Source: Candidatus Sumerlaeaceae bacterium
Lineage (GTDB): Bacteria; Sumerlaeota; Sumerlaeia; Sumerlaeales; Sumerlaeaceae
NCBI GenBank assembly: GCA_019695055.1
Contig: JAIBAT010000150.1
Coordinates: forward strand, 99,543 to 163,542
Reading direction: 5' to 3'
DNA length: 64,000 nucleotides
Below are positions 19,451 to 29,497 of the stretch, piece by piece. Numbering within the stretch: position 1 is the stretch's first letter; each line of letters starts with the position of its first letter. Under the pieces are notes generated by a model, which saw only the letters and a program-made list of their open reading frames with translations, was not told the DNA's origin and made no database searches. A program made the position numbers and the translations under genes.

Positions 19451-20218
19451 ATGCGTTCCAAGGGCTTCACGCTCGTGGAAATGCTGATTGTTGCTGCGCT
19501 AATCGCGCTGTTTGCGGGTCTTGCCGTGATCAATATCCAGCAGCAGTTTGAACTGAACAAGCAGAAGGCTGCCACGGCCGAGTGCCGCGAAATTGGCACG
19601 GCGATGAGTTTTGCGCTCAATGACCTCGGTTTTTACCCCAAAATCTGCTTCCTGCGATTCAATTATCTGACGCTAACACAGGAAATCTCGACGCTTCCGC
19701 TGAACCAGTTCGAGTACCACGGGCTGACGGTGGGCGGGATTACTTCGCGGCTGCAGAACCAATGGAGCAAGGCTGGTGCTTATGCGGCTTTCAACTTCAA
19801 GAAGCTGGCTTTGATGCAGATTCCCGGTTCGAGTCGCGACCCGTTTGAGTGGCCTGCGGATCCGTGGAATAATCCGTATGTGGCTTACATCGTGCAGGCC
19901 GTGCAAAACGGCAATACCGTGGAGAACCGGTTCATCAAGTCGGCTGGGGAAACGGGCAATTTCTTTGCGGGTGTTGTCAGCTATGGCCGCAACCGTGTGC
20001 CGGGGTTGACGGATGAGCCGACGGGAGCGGATATCAATGCGCGCAACGCTCTGCGGCTGTATAAGGATGGTGCCGCTTTCAATACTTACATTGCGCTGAC
20101 GGAAACGGAATACGATGCGGCGAAGGCGGCCATGATCTTCACGTCGCCGCCGAATCCGACTCCGCTGACGCCGCGCATTCGCGACAACAATTCTGACGAT
20201 CGTGTTTTTGAATTCTGA
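19451..20218 (+). CDS. Prepilin-like protein 1 of the array
   Basis: 255 residues from the ATG at 19451; an ATG at 19418 would add 11 residues but leaves almost no leader after the promoter. MRSKGFTLVEMLIVAALIALFAGLAV is a type IV/GspG prepilin leader: cleavage after Gly, Phe at +1, Glu at +5, then the hydrophobic helix. The C-terminal domain has DPWNNPY, a YGRNRVPG loop and ends with DNNSDDRVFEF. It is longer than GspG (~140). It is the first of six related tandem genes and probably a pseudopilin subunit exported by a type II secretion-like machine encoded elsewhere. No ATPase or platform gene is in the window. Confidence 0.88.
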   Translation: MRSKGFTLVEMLIVAALIALFAGLAVINIQQQFELNKQKAATAECREIGTAMSFALNDLGFYPKICFLRFNYLTLTQEISTLPLNQFEYHGLTVGGITSRLQNQWSKAGAYAAFNFKKLALMQIPGSSRDPFEWPADPWNNPYVAYIVQAVQNGNTVENRFIKSAGETGNFFAGVVSYGRNRVPGLTDEPTGADINARNALRLYKDGAAFNTYIALTETEYDAAKAAMIFTSPPNPTPLTPRIRDNNSDDRVFEF

Positions 20219-20243
20219 CAAGGCGAGGACCATTTCGAGGACC

Positions 20244-21047
20244 ATGAAACCTGAGTCTAAAGATATGAGCCGGCGGCAAGGCCGGTGGGCACGGCGCAGC
20301 CTTGTGGCGCGGCGGCATGGGCGCAATCGCGGCTTCACGGCCATTGAAATCGCCATGGTGGCAACAGTCATCGCGATCTTTGCGCTGCTGGTGCTGCCGT
20401 TGTTCCGCAACCGCGTGGAAGAGGCCAAGGTGGCGGCGGCCAAGGCGGACCTGACGAGCCTGATGAAGGCCGAGGAACTGGTGTTGGCAGATACGGGCTT
20501 CCTGATTCGCCTGGAGGATTTGGACAACGTTGAGGGATTGGCTGCGGACGCGACGGGTGTGGCCCCGGCCATTTACCTCTCCACTCCGGGATTTTATTAC
20601 GTACCCCGCGCGGCGCTTTACACCGGATCGCGCGTGGTTCTCAATTCGACGCAGCGCGATGACCTCGCCAAGAAATTCCGCGGACCCTACATAGCCTTCC
20701 AGAAGTCGATCACTTATGGGGACCTGACGACACTGGCGAGCTACGCATCGCTGGCCAACGTCTTGCTGGTGAGCCGGACGGGTAATGTGGCCAGCCCGAT
20801 TTACGACGTAACTGGCGGTTCGTTCCCCGATGCAACGGTGAACCGGATCCCCTTGGATCCGTGGGGCAATCCCTATCTGTTTTATCCGTCGACGGCGGAA
20901 ACGGCTTTCAATGCCATATACTCTCTGGGCAGGGACGGTTTGCCAGGGCGGTTGACGGGCACCACGCCAGCGGATTTCCTGCCCGGTGCAACAAACGGGT
21001 TGGGAACGGTCGGTACGGACATTGACGATCTTGAGGTGCGTTTCTAA
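20244..21047 (+). CDS. Prepilin-like protein 2 of the array
   Basis: 267 residues from the ATG at 20244, chosen because GAGGACC lies directly before it; a start at 20202 would overlap the previous gene. The basic leader is long (~30 residues, MKPESKDMSRRQ...) before NRGFTAIEIAMVATVIAIFALLVLPLF, with Gly-1, Phe+1 and Glu+5. The C-terminal part contains LDPWGNPYLFYP, IYSLGRDGLPG and ends with GTDIDDLEVRF, the most GspG-like tail of the array. The stop overlaps the next start as TAATG, so translation of the two is coupled. Confidence 0.88.
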   Translation: MKPESKDMSRRQGRWARRSLVARRHGRNRGFTAIEIAMVATVIAIFALLVLPLFRNRVEEAKVAAAKADLTSLMKAEELVLADTGFLIRLEDLDNVEGLAADATGVAPAIYLSTPGFYYVPRAALYTGSRVVLNSTQRDDLAKKFRGPYIAFQKSITYGDLTTLASYASLANVLLVSRTGNVASPIYDVTGGSFPDATVNRIPLDPWGNPYLFYPSTAETAFNAIYSLGRDGLPGRLTGTTPADFLPGATNGLGTVGTDIDDLEVRF

Positions 21048-21802
21048 TGATGAGAACAGGGCGCTATAGCGCGGCGGGACGCCGGGCCGGTTTCACGATC
21101 ATCGAGCTTTTGATCGCGGTGATCATCATCGGCATTCTTGTCGCCATCGTTATCAACGTCTACACGTCACGCGCGGAAGACGCACGGCAGGCAGCGGTGC
21201 GGGCCGACCTTGAGGCAATCTGCACGGCGCAGGAACACGCAGGCATCGACACGGCATACTTTTACCAGCTTTATTGCCTGGACGACGTATATCAGGGCGA
21301 CGGCGTTGCCCCAGCGAACACGGCCACGGACCGGGCCGACGGTCTGACGGATGAGGCCATTCGTACCGACGTTTCGAGCGACCCCAAGCGCATCTTCATC
21401 GACACGAAGGATGGCGATGTGCCGGCGGGTTACACAGGAATTTTCAACGGCTTGCTGGCGAGCGAAACGCGCTTCAACTGGCGCGGGCCCTACTGCAACA
21501 TTAGCAAGAAGTCCCAAATTAACGAATTTACAGGGCCAACGGCCTCGGTTCAAGTGCCGGCGGGTTTCCCCATCGACCCGTGGGGACGCCCCTATCTGTT
21601 CTTTACGAAGAAGGGATATGTGGATCCCATCACACTGTCGCTGGTGACATCGCTGACGGTCAGTGGTGTGGCCGTGACAAGTGCCCAGATTCCGTTTGAC
21701 CGACCAACCATTCTGTCACTGGGCCGTGATGGGGCCGTTGGTGACGGGGCCGTACCCGGTTCGGTGTTTGGCCAGGGTGATGATATTTACAGGCAGTTTT
21801 AG
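21047..21802 (+). CDS. Prepilin-like protein 3 of the array
   Basis: 251 residues; its ATG shares one base with the previous stop. MMRTGRYSAAGRRAGFTIIELLIAVIIIGILVAIVINVY has a 14-residue leader, Gly-1, Phe+1 and Glu+5. The soluble domain holds IDPWGRPYLFFTKKGY and LSLGRDGAVGDGA, and ends with GQGDDIYRQF. It keeps the array pattern of a DPWxxPY motif followed by a Gly/Asp-rich loop. No Cys-rich or catalytic motif is seen. It is followed 20 bases later by the next array gene with AGGA as ribosome site. Confidence 0.88.
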   Translation: MMRTGRYSAAGRRAGFTIIELLIAVIIIGILVAIVINVYTSRAEDARQAAVRADLEAICTAQEHAGIDTAYFYQLYCLDDVYQGDGVAPANTATDRADGLTDEAIRTDVSSDPKRIFIDTKDGDVPAGYTGIFNGLLASETRFNWRGPYCNISKKSQINEFTGPTASVQVPAGFPIDPWGRPYLFFTKKGYVDPITLSLVTSLTVSGVAVTSAQIPFDRPTILSLGRDGAVGDGAVPGSVFGQGDDIYRQF

Positions 21803-21822
21803 GAAAGGATGACCTGCGTCTC

Positions 21823-22578
21823 ATGAGACGTTATACGAACCATAAGGTCCGCGGTGTGACGCTGACAGAGTTGCTGGTGGTCATGGTGATCGTGACGCTG
21901 TTTTCCACGATCGCAGTGATTGCCTATATCAACCGCATGGAAGAGGCGCGCATCTCGATCGCGAGAGGCGAATGCCGGGAATTGGCCGAGGCCGAGGAGC
22001 AGTGCGCCCTGATTCATGGTTATTATGTGCCGCTTCAGGTGTTGGACGACAAACCGGATCTGAACAACATCACCTCCACGGGCGATGCCATTGACCTTGA
22101 TCTTCTGAACAGCCTGTTTGTTATAAACCCCCTTGTTCCACCGGTCACGCAGCAGGGAAACCAGTTGAATATGAACAATACCAACCAGCGGATCCAAGAC
22201 TTGGTGGACAACTGGCAGGGGCCGTTCCTGACCACGCAGCGGGTTTATACTGGCAACGCAGACCCCACAAATCCGAACTTCATCAACTCTACAGAGATCC
22301 ACTTGGATTTTCCCCTGGATCCCTGGGGCACACCCTACCGGTTCTACTCACCCCTTGGAATCATTGGTTCCAATGCCACCACGCAGGACTATACGAATCT
22401 TGGAGTGGCTTTCAGCAACGGCATCCTGACCAACAACATCCAGGAGCCGTTTGATCGCTACGCCGTCACGAGTTGGGGACGCAACACCCAACCCAACACT
22501 TTGACGCCAAGTGACACGGACGACATCATCTACCAGTTTGGCATGGCGGGTGTGGAATCGACATTTGCAAACCCCTGA
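21823..22578 (+). CDS. Prepilin-like protein 4 of the array
   Basis: 251 residues. The cleavage site is unusual: VRGVTLTELLVVMVIVTLFSTIAVIAY keeps Gly-1 and Glu+5 but has Val instead of Phe at +1. The C-terminal domain has LDPWGTPYRFYSPLG, a SWGRNTQPN loop and SDTDDIIYQFGMAG near the end, with about ten extra residues compared with its neighbours. The central part is Asn/Thr-rich. It is encoded between two other array members in the same orientation with short spacers, so a structural role in the same fibre or complex is inferred. Confidence 0.86.
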   Translation: MRRYTNHKVRGVTLTELLVVMVIVTLFSTIAVIAYINRMEEARISIARGECRELAEAEEQCALIHGYYVPLQVLDDKPDLNNITSTGDAIDLDLLNSLFVINPLVPPVTQQGNQLNMNNTNQRIQDLVDNWQGPFLTTQRVYTGNADPTNPNFINSTEIHLDFPLDPWGTPYRFYSPLGIIGSNATTQDYTNLGVAFSNGILTNNIQEPFDRYAVTSWGRNTQPNTLTPSDTDDIIYQFGMAGVESTFANP

Positions 22579-22631
22579 CAGGGCATAATTGACATATAAT
22601 GGTTTACGGACGAACGGGAGACATAGGGAAA

Positions 22632-23231
22632 ATGAGGAATCAGAAGGGTTTCACGCTGCTGGAGCTGCTTGTGGTGGTGTTGATTCTCAGCCTGCTGGCG
22701 ACCATGGTGGTCGGCATGTATCTCAACCAGATGAACAAGGCGCGCATCGCGGTTGCCCAGGGCACCATCCGCGAGATTGAGCATGGCGCGCTGCGGTATC
22801 AACTGGACTTGGGTGTCTTCCCCCCAAGCCTGAGCCTGAATCCGGCGATTGTGTCGGGCGGTGGTTGCGGCTTTGTTTACGAGGCGTTGGTCCATAGCGT
22901 CGGCGGCACGAGCCAGAATCCGTCGGACTCGCGCTGGACGGGGCCCTACATCTCTGTGGAGAATGTGAATCTCGACCAGAGTGGCGGCGACGGCAACGTG
23001 CAGATTCTGGACCCATGGCGCACGCCCTATCGCTTTGTGCGCAAGAATGACTACGCGGCGTCGGGAACTCCCCTGCCATCGGGCAGTCCCTACATTGGCG
23101 AAACGTGGTATAACCCCCAGACGGTGCAGGTTGTCTCCTATGGCGCCGATGGCCTGCCCGGCAATGCCGGCTTGGGCACCTTTCCGAACAACCTCGGCGA
23201 GGGCGACGACGTAACGAATTTCGGACTATAG
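22632..23231 (+). CDS. Prepilin-like protein 5 of the array
   Basis: 199 residues from the ATG at 22632 (an ATG at 22599 would add 11 residues). MRNQKGFTLLELLVVVLILSLLATMVVGMYLNQMNKARIAVAQGTIREIEHGALRYQLDLGVFPPSL is very close to GspG over its whole N-terminal half. The C-terminal part reads ILDPWRTPYRFV, then GETWYNPQTVQVVSYGADGLPG and ends EGDDVTNFGL. It and the next protein are the closest pair in the array and match along their length, which suggests a recent duplication. Confidence 0.88.
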   Translation: MRNQKGFTLLELLVVVLILSLLATMVVGMYLNQMNKARIAVAQGTIREIEHGALRYQLDLGVFPPSLSLNPAIVSGGGCGFVYEALVHSVGGTSQNPSDSRWTGPYISVENVNLDQSGGDGNVQILDPWRTPYRFVRKNDYAASGTPLPSGSPYIGETWYNPQTVQVVSYGADGLPGNAGLGTFPNNLGEGDDVTNFGL

Positions 23232-23279
23232 GCCCGCAAATCAGTGCGGACGGAACAGGCATCCCAGATCGTGCGAAAA

Positions 23280-23903
23280 ATGTTGGATAAGCGCACCTCC
23301 CGGCAGGTGAAACCCGCCGCCTTCACGCTCATCGAGCTGATGGTGGTGGTGATCATTCTGAGTATGCTGGCGTTGCTTGTCATGGGATCGTATTTCAATC
23401 AGGTGGAGCGCGCCCGCAAGGCAGCCGCCAAGGCAACGATCGCCGAGATGGAGGTGGCCATCACACGTTATCAAGTGGATACCTGCGTGTATCCGCCCAG
23501 CCTGAGCGCCGCCAGCCCCGACGGCTGCGGAATGTTGGAACTGGTCCTGATCCACAGCACGAGTGGCAACTCGAACATTCCTTCCAGCGCCATGTGGAAG
23601 GGCCCCTACCTGACGGTAAAGCAGGAGCTGCTGGGCGATCTGAATGGCAATAATGTCATTACGGGACTGACGGCTGGCAACGTCCAGATTCTTGACCCAT
23701 GGAATAACGCTTACCGGTACGTGCTGGAATCAAACTATAACCTCTATGGCACGGTCCTGCCGAGTTCACATCCTTACGCCACGACAGAGACTTATTACAA
23801 TCCCTCGACCTTCCAGATCGTATCGCGTGGTCCCGATGGCGTCACACTAGCAGATCCGAACTATGGCACGGGCGCTGACGACATCAATAACTTCGGCGAG
23901 TAG
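23280..23903 (+). CDS. Prepilin-like protein 6 of the array
   Basis: 207 residues from the ATG at 23280; a GTG at 23244 would add 12. The leader ends PAA before FTLIELMVVVIILSMLALLVMG, so the cleavage site has Ala instead of the usual Gly at -1, while Phe+1 and Glu+5 are kept. The domain reads ILDPWNNAYRYV, TETYYNPSTFQIVSRGPDGV and ends ADDINNFGE, paralleling protein 5. Whether prepilin peptidase accepts Ala at -1 here is open. It is the last gene of the array; no clear terminator follows. Confidence 0.86.
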   Translation: MLDKRTSRQVKPAAFTLIELMVVVIILSMLALLVMGSYFNQVERARKAAAKATIAEMEVAITRYQVDTCVYPPSLSAASPDGCGMLELVLIHSTSGNSNIPSSAMWKGPYLTVKQELLGDLNGNNVITGLTAGNVQILDPWNNAYRYVLESNYNLYGTVLPSSHPYATTETYYNPSTFQIVSRGPDGVTLADPNYGTGADDINNFGE

Positions 23904-24102
23904 GGATTTCTTTCCACTCCACCCAGCACCCATTTCAAACCGCACCCGGCCACCATTGTGGCATTTCCGTGACTTCAGGTTCACCCTCTTGACTTAGCCA
24001 TTCCGCAACCATGTGTTGTAGGGTCAATCGGACGGATGGTCATATCTGGCAATTTTTGTGGTTTTGGGCGCCGCCGGTCATTCTGAAGGAGTTCTGATTG
24101 GC

Positions 24103-25269
24103 ATGGGTGAATGGATTGGCCGCGGGCGCAAGGCTCGCAGGGCTTACGGCTTTGATGAAATCGCCATCGTTCCTGGAACGGTAACAATTAACCCCGCGGA
24201 AGTGGATGTGTCGTGGGAGTTGGATGGGCACCGGATCGAAATTCCCATCATAGCGGCGGCAATGGACGGGGTGGTTGACCCTGCATTTTCCATCACTATG
24301 GGAAAACTGGGGGGCCTTGGGATTCTGAACCTGGAGGGTGTATGGACGCGGTACGATGACCCTTCAGGGATTCTAAGGGAAATCGCCGAGGCCGACGTGG
24401 ATCGCGCGACGGAACTGGTGCAGCAGCTTTACCAGCCGCCGGTGCGGGAAGATCTGATATCAAGGCGGGTGGAGCAGATCAAGGCAGCGGGCGTGCCGGT
24501 CATTGTTTCGTCCATCCCGCAAAAGGCGGAGCGCTATGGCGCGCTGAGCGAAGAGGCTGGCGGTGACATTTTTGTGGTCCAGTCCACCGTCAGCACGGTG
24601 CGCCACGTTTCCACGGAATACAAGACGCTCGATCTGGAGAAGTTTATCGGTAAGACAAAGATGCGCGTCATGGTGGGCAACTGCGTGACGTACGAGACTG
24701 CGCTGGAGATCATGGAGTGTAAGCCGGCGGCGGTCATCATAGGAATTGGCCCGGGGGCGGCATGCACGAGCCGGGGCGTACTGGGCATTGGTGTACCGCA
24801 GGTGACGGCAACGGTGGATGGCGCGGCCGCGCGCGACAAGCACTACATGCGCACCGGGCGCTATGTCCCAATCATCACGGACGGCGGCATGAATGTGGGT
24901 GGCGATATCTGCAAGGCGTTTGCGTCAGGGGCAGACGCGGTGATCGTGGGAAGCGCATTTGCCAAGGCGGAGGAGGCACCAGGCGGAGGTTTCCATTGGG
25001 GAATGGCGACACCCCACGCAAACCTGCCGCGCGGAACCAGAGTGCATGTGGGAACAAGCGGCACGCTGGAAGAGATTCTGTATGGGCCAGCGCGGCTGGA
25101 CGACGGGTCGCAAAATTTGGTGGGCGCGTTGAGAACCTGCATGGGAAGCGTTGGTGCCATGAACATCCGGGAGCTTCAGAGAGTGGAGCTTTGCATCGCG
25201 CCGGCGATCAAGACAGAGGGCAAAATATTCCAGAAGGCTCAGCGGATCGGGATGGGAAAGGACAAGTAG
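24103..25269 (+). CDS. guaB3: GuaB3-family IMP dehydrogenase-related protein
   Basis: 388 residues from the ATG at 24103, with AAGGAG 11 bases upstream. It has the (beta/alpha)8 IMPDH barrel without CBS domains. The catalytic loop GIGPGAACTSRGVLGIGVPQ places the active Cys at ~221, and IITDGGMNVGGDICKAFASGADAVIVGSAFAKAEE gives the phosphate site. GuaB3 proteins (actinobacteria, cyanobacteria) have this length and the opening WIGRGRKARRAYGFDEIAIVPG. IMPDH oxidises IMP to XMP, and guaA for the next step lies 580 bases downstream, which supports a working role in GMP synthesis. Whether a classical guaB exists elsewhere cannot be seen. Confidence 0.93.
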   Translation: MGEWIGRGRKARRAYGFDEIAIVPGTVTINPAEVDVSWELDGHRIEIPIIAAAMDGVVDPAFSITMGKLGGLGILNLEGVWTRYDDPSGILREIAEADVDRATELVQQLYQPPVREDLISRRVEQIKAAGVPVIVSSIPQKAERYGALSEEAGGDIFVVQSTVSTVRHVSTEYKTLDLEKFIGKTKMRVMVGNCVTYETALEIMECKPAAVIIGIGPGAACTSRGVLGIGVPQVTATVDGAAARDKHYMRTGRYVPIITDGGMNVGGDICKAFASGADAVIVGSAFAKAEEAPGGGFHWGMATPHANLPRGTRVHVGTSGTLEEILYGPARLDDGSQNLVGALRTCMGSVGAMNIRELQRVELCIAPAIKTEGKIFQKAQRIGMGKDK

Positions 25270-25299
25270 CGCTTGAGATTGTTGGCTTCATGGCCAAAC

Positions 25300-25338
25300 A
25301 CGACACGGAGACTCAGAGGCAAAGAGAAGCACGGAGAG
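25300..25338. repeat. 8-base-period CACGGAG/CAGAG tract before the GxxExxY gene
   Basis: An imperfect series of units ACACGGAG, ACTCAGAG, GCAAAGAG, AAGCACGGAG. Its last GGAGAG doubles as the ribosome site of the gene starting at 25347. An inverted counterpart (CTCCGTGCCTCTGTGTC) lies at about 25801-25817, after the gene. GxxExxY genes in other genomes often carry such words at their ends (from memory). Confidence 0.6.
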
Positions 25339-25346
25339 AAATCAAC

Positions 25347-25727
25347 ATGGTAGATGATCCCCTGACTCAACGAATCATTAATTGCGCAATTGAGGTCCAC
25401 AGAACTTTGGGCGGCCCGGGACTCCTTGAGAGCGTTTATGAAGAAGCACTTGTTTGGGAATTAACAAGAGCTGGACTAAGAGTCGAACAACAAAAGCCCC
25501 TCCCCATAAATTACAAGGGACATGCCCTCTCGTCTGCTTTGCGCGTGGATTTGATTGTCGAGGGTCAGGTCATAGTGGAATGCAAAGCGGTTGTAGATCA
25601 CAATCCAATTTTCGAAGCCCAGTTACTTACATATTTACGTCTGACAGGGCTGAAAGTGGGGCTTGTGCTTAATTTTGGCAAGAGCACTCTCCGCGAAGGC
25701 ATTCATCGAGTCAGCAATGGATTTTAG
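25347..25727 (+). CDS. GxxExxY protein
   Basis: 126 residues, the usual size of this uncharacterised family (TIGR04256), named for the motif seen here as GLLESVYEEAL. Further conserved parts are QRIINCAIEVHRTLG, the basic PLPINYKG, VDLIVEGQVIVECKAV and a QLLTYLRLTGLKVGLVLNFG tail. The D...ExK pattern (DLIVEGQVIVECK) resembles PD-(D/E)XK nuclease folds. I start at the ATG at 25347, which has GGAGAG eight bases upstream; an ATG at 25290 would only translate the repeat. It is inserted between guaB3 and guaA. The family is commonly patchy and mobile; its function is unknown. Confidence 0.9.
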   Translation: MVDDPLTQRIINCAIEVHRTLGGPGLLESVYEEALVWELTRAGLRVEQQKPLPINYKGHALSSALRVDLIVEGQVIVECKAVVDHNPIFEAQLLTYLRLTGLKVGLVLNFGKSTLREGIHRVSNGF

Positions 25728-25848
25728 GAATGGCGGTGCATTTATAAACAAACCGGATTTAAACGACCCCTCTTTGAATTGCCGCTCGATTGCTCCAGGG
25801 CTCCGTGCCTCTGTGTCAAATTTGCCTTGGACAAGGGCTTGAAAATTT

Positions 25849-27381
25849 ATGATCCTCATCCTCGACTTTGGTTCCCAGACGACGCAGTTGATTGCGCGGC
25901 GGATTCGCGGGTTTTCGGTTTACTCGCAGATTGTGCCGTTCAACACGCCGCTGGCAGAGATTCGGAAGCTCAGGCCGTCTGGCATTATTCTATCAGGCGG
26001 ACCGGCGTCGGTGGCGGCGAAGGGGTCGCCAAGGGTCAAAGCGCAGGTGCTGGAACTGGGGGTGCCAGTGCTGGGGATCTGCTACGGCATGCAGCTGCTG
26101 GTGAAACTGCTCGGCGGGGAAGTCCGGCCGCAGGCTCACAGCGAGTTCGGCCGCGCGACGCTGAAACATCACTCAAAAGATCCGCTGCTGGCAAGGATTC
26201 CCGGGAAAGACACGGTGTGGATGAGCCACAACGATGCGGCGGTGAAATTGCCGGGGGAATGGAAGACGCTGGCTGCAACGGATGGGTGCGGTCAGGTGGT
26301 GGTTCGACACAAACAGCGGCCATTCTATGGATTGCAGTTTCACCCCGAGGTGCATCACACGACCCACGGCACGCAACTGCTGAAGAACTTTGTACTGAAG
26401 GTGTGCGGCGCCAAGGCTGATTGGAAGATTACAGACTACATCGAGCATACTTTGCGCGAGATTCGCGAGCTGTTGGCGCGGGCACCTGGCTCACGAATCG
26501 TCTGCGCAGTCAGTGGAGGGGTAGACTCGACGGTGCTGGCCGCGTTGCTGAATCGCGCCGCGCCGGAGCGGGTACTGCCGGTGTTTGTCGATAACGGGGT
26601 GTTGCGAGCCGGCGAGGCGGAGATTGTGGAGAGGAATTTTCGCGATAAGCTGGGGATCAACCTGAAGGCCATCAATGCACGGAAGCATTTCATTGATGCG
26701 CTGGAAGGGGTATCGGATCCCGAGCAAAAGCGCAAGATCATCGGGCGGGAGTTTGTGAACATCTTCTTTCGACACCTGAAACCCAAGGATTTCCTGGCCC
26801 AGGGAACCCTGTATCCGGACGTGATTGAAAGCGTCAATGTGCGTGGCCCCAGTGCGGTGATCAAGACACATCACAACAGGGTGCCGGAGATCCTGGAACT
26901 GATGAAACAAAACCGGGTTGTGGAGCCGCTGCGGGAGCTGTTTAAGGATGAGGTGCGCGAGTTGGGCCTGAAATTGGGCATTCCGCGGGACATGCTCTGG
27001 CGACAGCCTTTTCCGGGGCCGGGGCTGGCGGTTAGATTGCTCGGGAAAATCACGCGAGAGCGATTGGAGACACTGCGCAAGGCGGACAAGATTGTGCTGG
27101 ATGAGATCAAGGCCGCGGGGCTTTACGACAAACTGTGGCAGAGCTTCGCCGTGCTCCTTCCAGTGAAGGCTGTGGGGGTCATGGGGGACGCGCGAACCTA
27201 TGCCGACGTGGTGGCCGTGCGCGCGGTGGAGAGTGTAGACGCCATGACCGCGGATTTCGCGCACCTGCCGTGGGACGTGCTGGGACGGATTTCCACGCGG
27301 ATCATCAATGAAGTGCCCGGAGTGAATCGGGTGGTTTATGACGTCAGCTCCAAACCACCAGGCACCATTGAGTGGGAGTAG
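25849..27381 (+). CDS. guaA: GMP synthase (glutamine-hydrolysing)
   Basis: 510 residues, the normal length. It aminates XMP to GMP with ATP and glutamine. The N-terminal class I amidotransferase has the nucleophile Cys78 in GICYGMQLL and the His/Glu of FHPEVHHT. The ATP pyrophosphatase domain has SGGVDSTVL from residue 222. The C-terminal dimerisation domain has RQPFPGPGLAVR and ends with the XMP-binding VYDVSSKPPGTIEWE. It follows guaB3 with one gene between, so the GMP branch was probably one operon before the GxxExxY gene arrived. Confidence 0.97.
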   Translation: MILILDFGSQTTQLIARRIRGFSVYSQIVPFNTPLAEIRKLRPSGIILSGGPASVAAKGSPRVKAQVLELGVPVLGICYGMQLLVKLLGGEVRPQAHSEFGRATLKHHSKDPLLARIPGKDTVWMSHNDAAVKLPGEWKTLAATDGCGQVVVRHKQRPFYGLQFHPEVHHTTHGTQLLKNFVLKVCGAKADWKITDYIEHTLREIRELLARAPGSRIVCAVSGGVDSTVLAALLNRAAPERVLPVFVDNGVLRAGEAEIVERNFRDKLGINLKAINARKHFIDALEGVSDPEQKRKIIGREFVNIFFRHLKPKDFLAQGTLYPDVIESVNVRGPSAVIKTHHNRVPEILELMKQNRVVEPLRELFKDEVRELGLKLGIPRDMLWRQPFPGPGLAVRLLGKITRERLETLRKADKIVLDEIKAAGLYDKLWQSFAVLLPVKAVGVMGDARTYADVVAVRAVESVDAMTADFAHLPWDVLGRISTRIINEVPGVNRVVYDVSSKPPGTIEWE

Positions 27382-27425
27382 CAGGCTCCGGGCATTGACA
27401 AGCCCCATTCGGCGCGGCGATTTAG

Positions 27426-29489
<2,064 letters not shown>

Positions 29490-29497
29490 CGGCGGGA

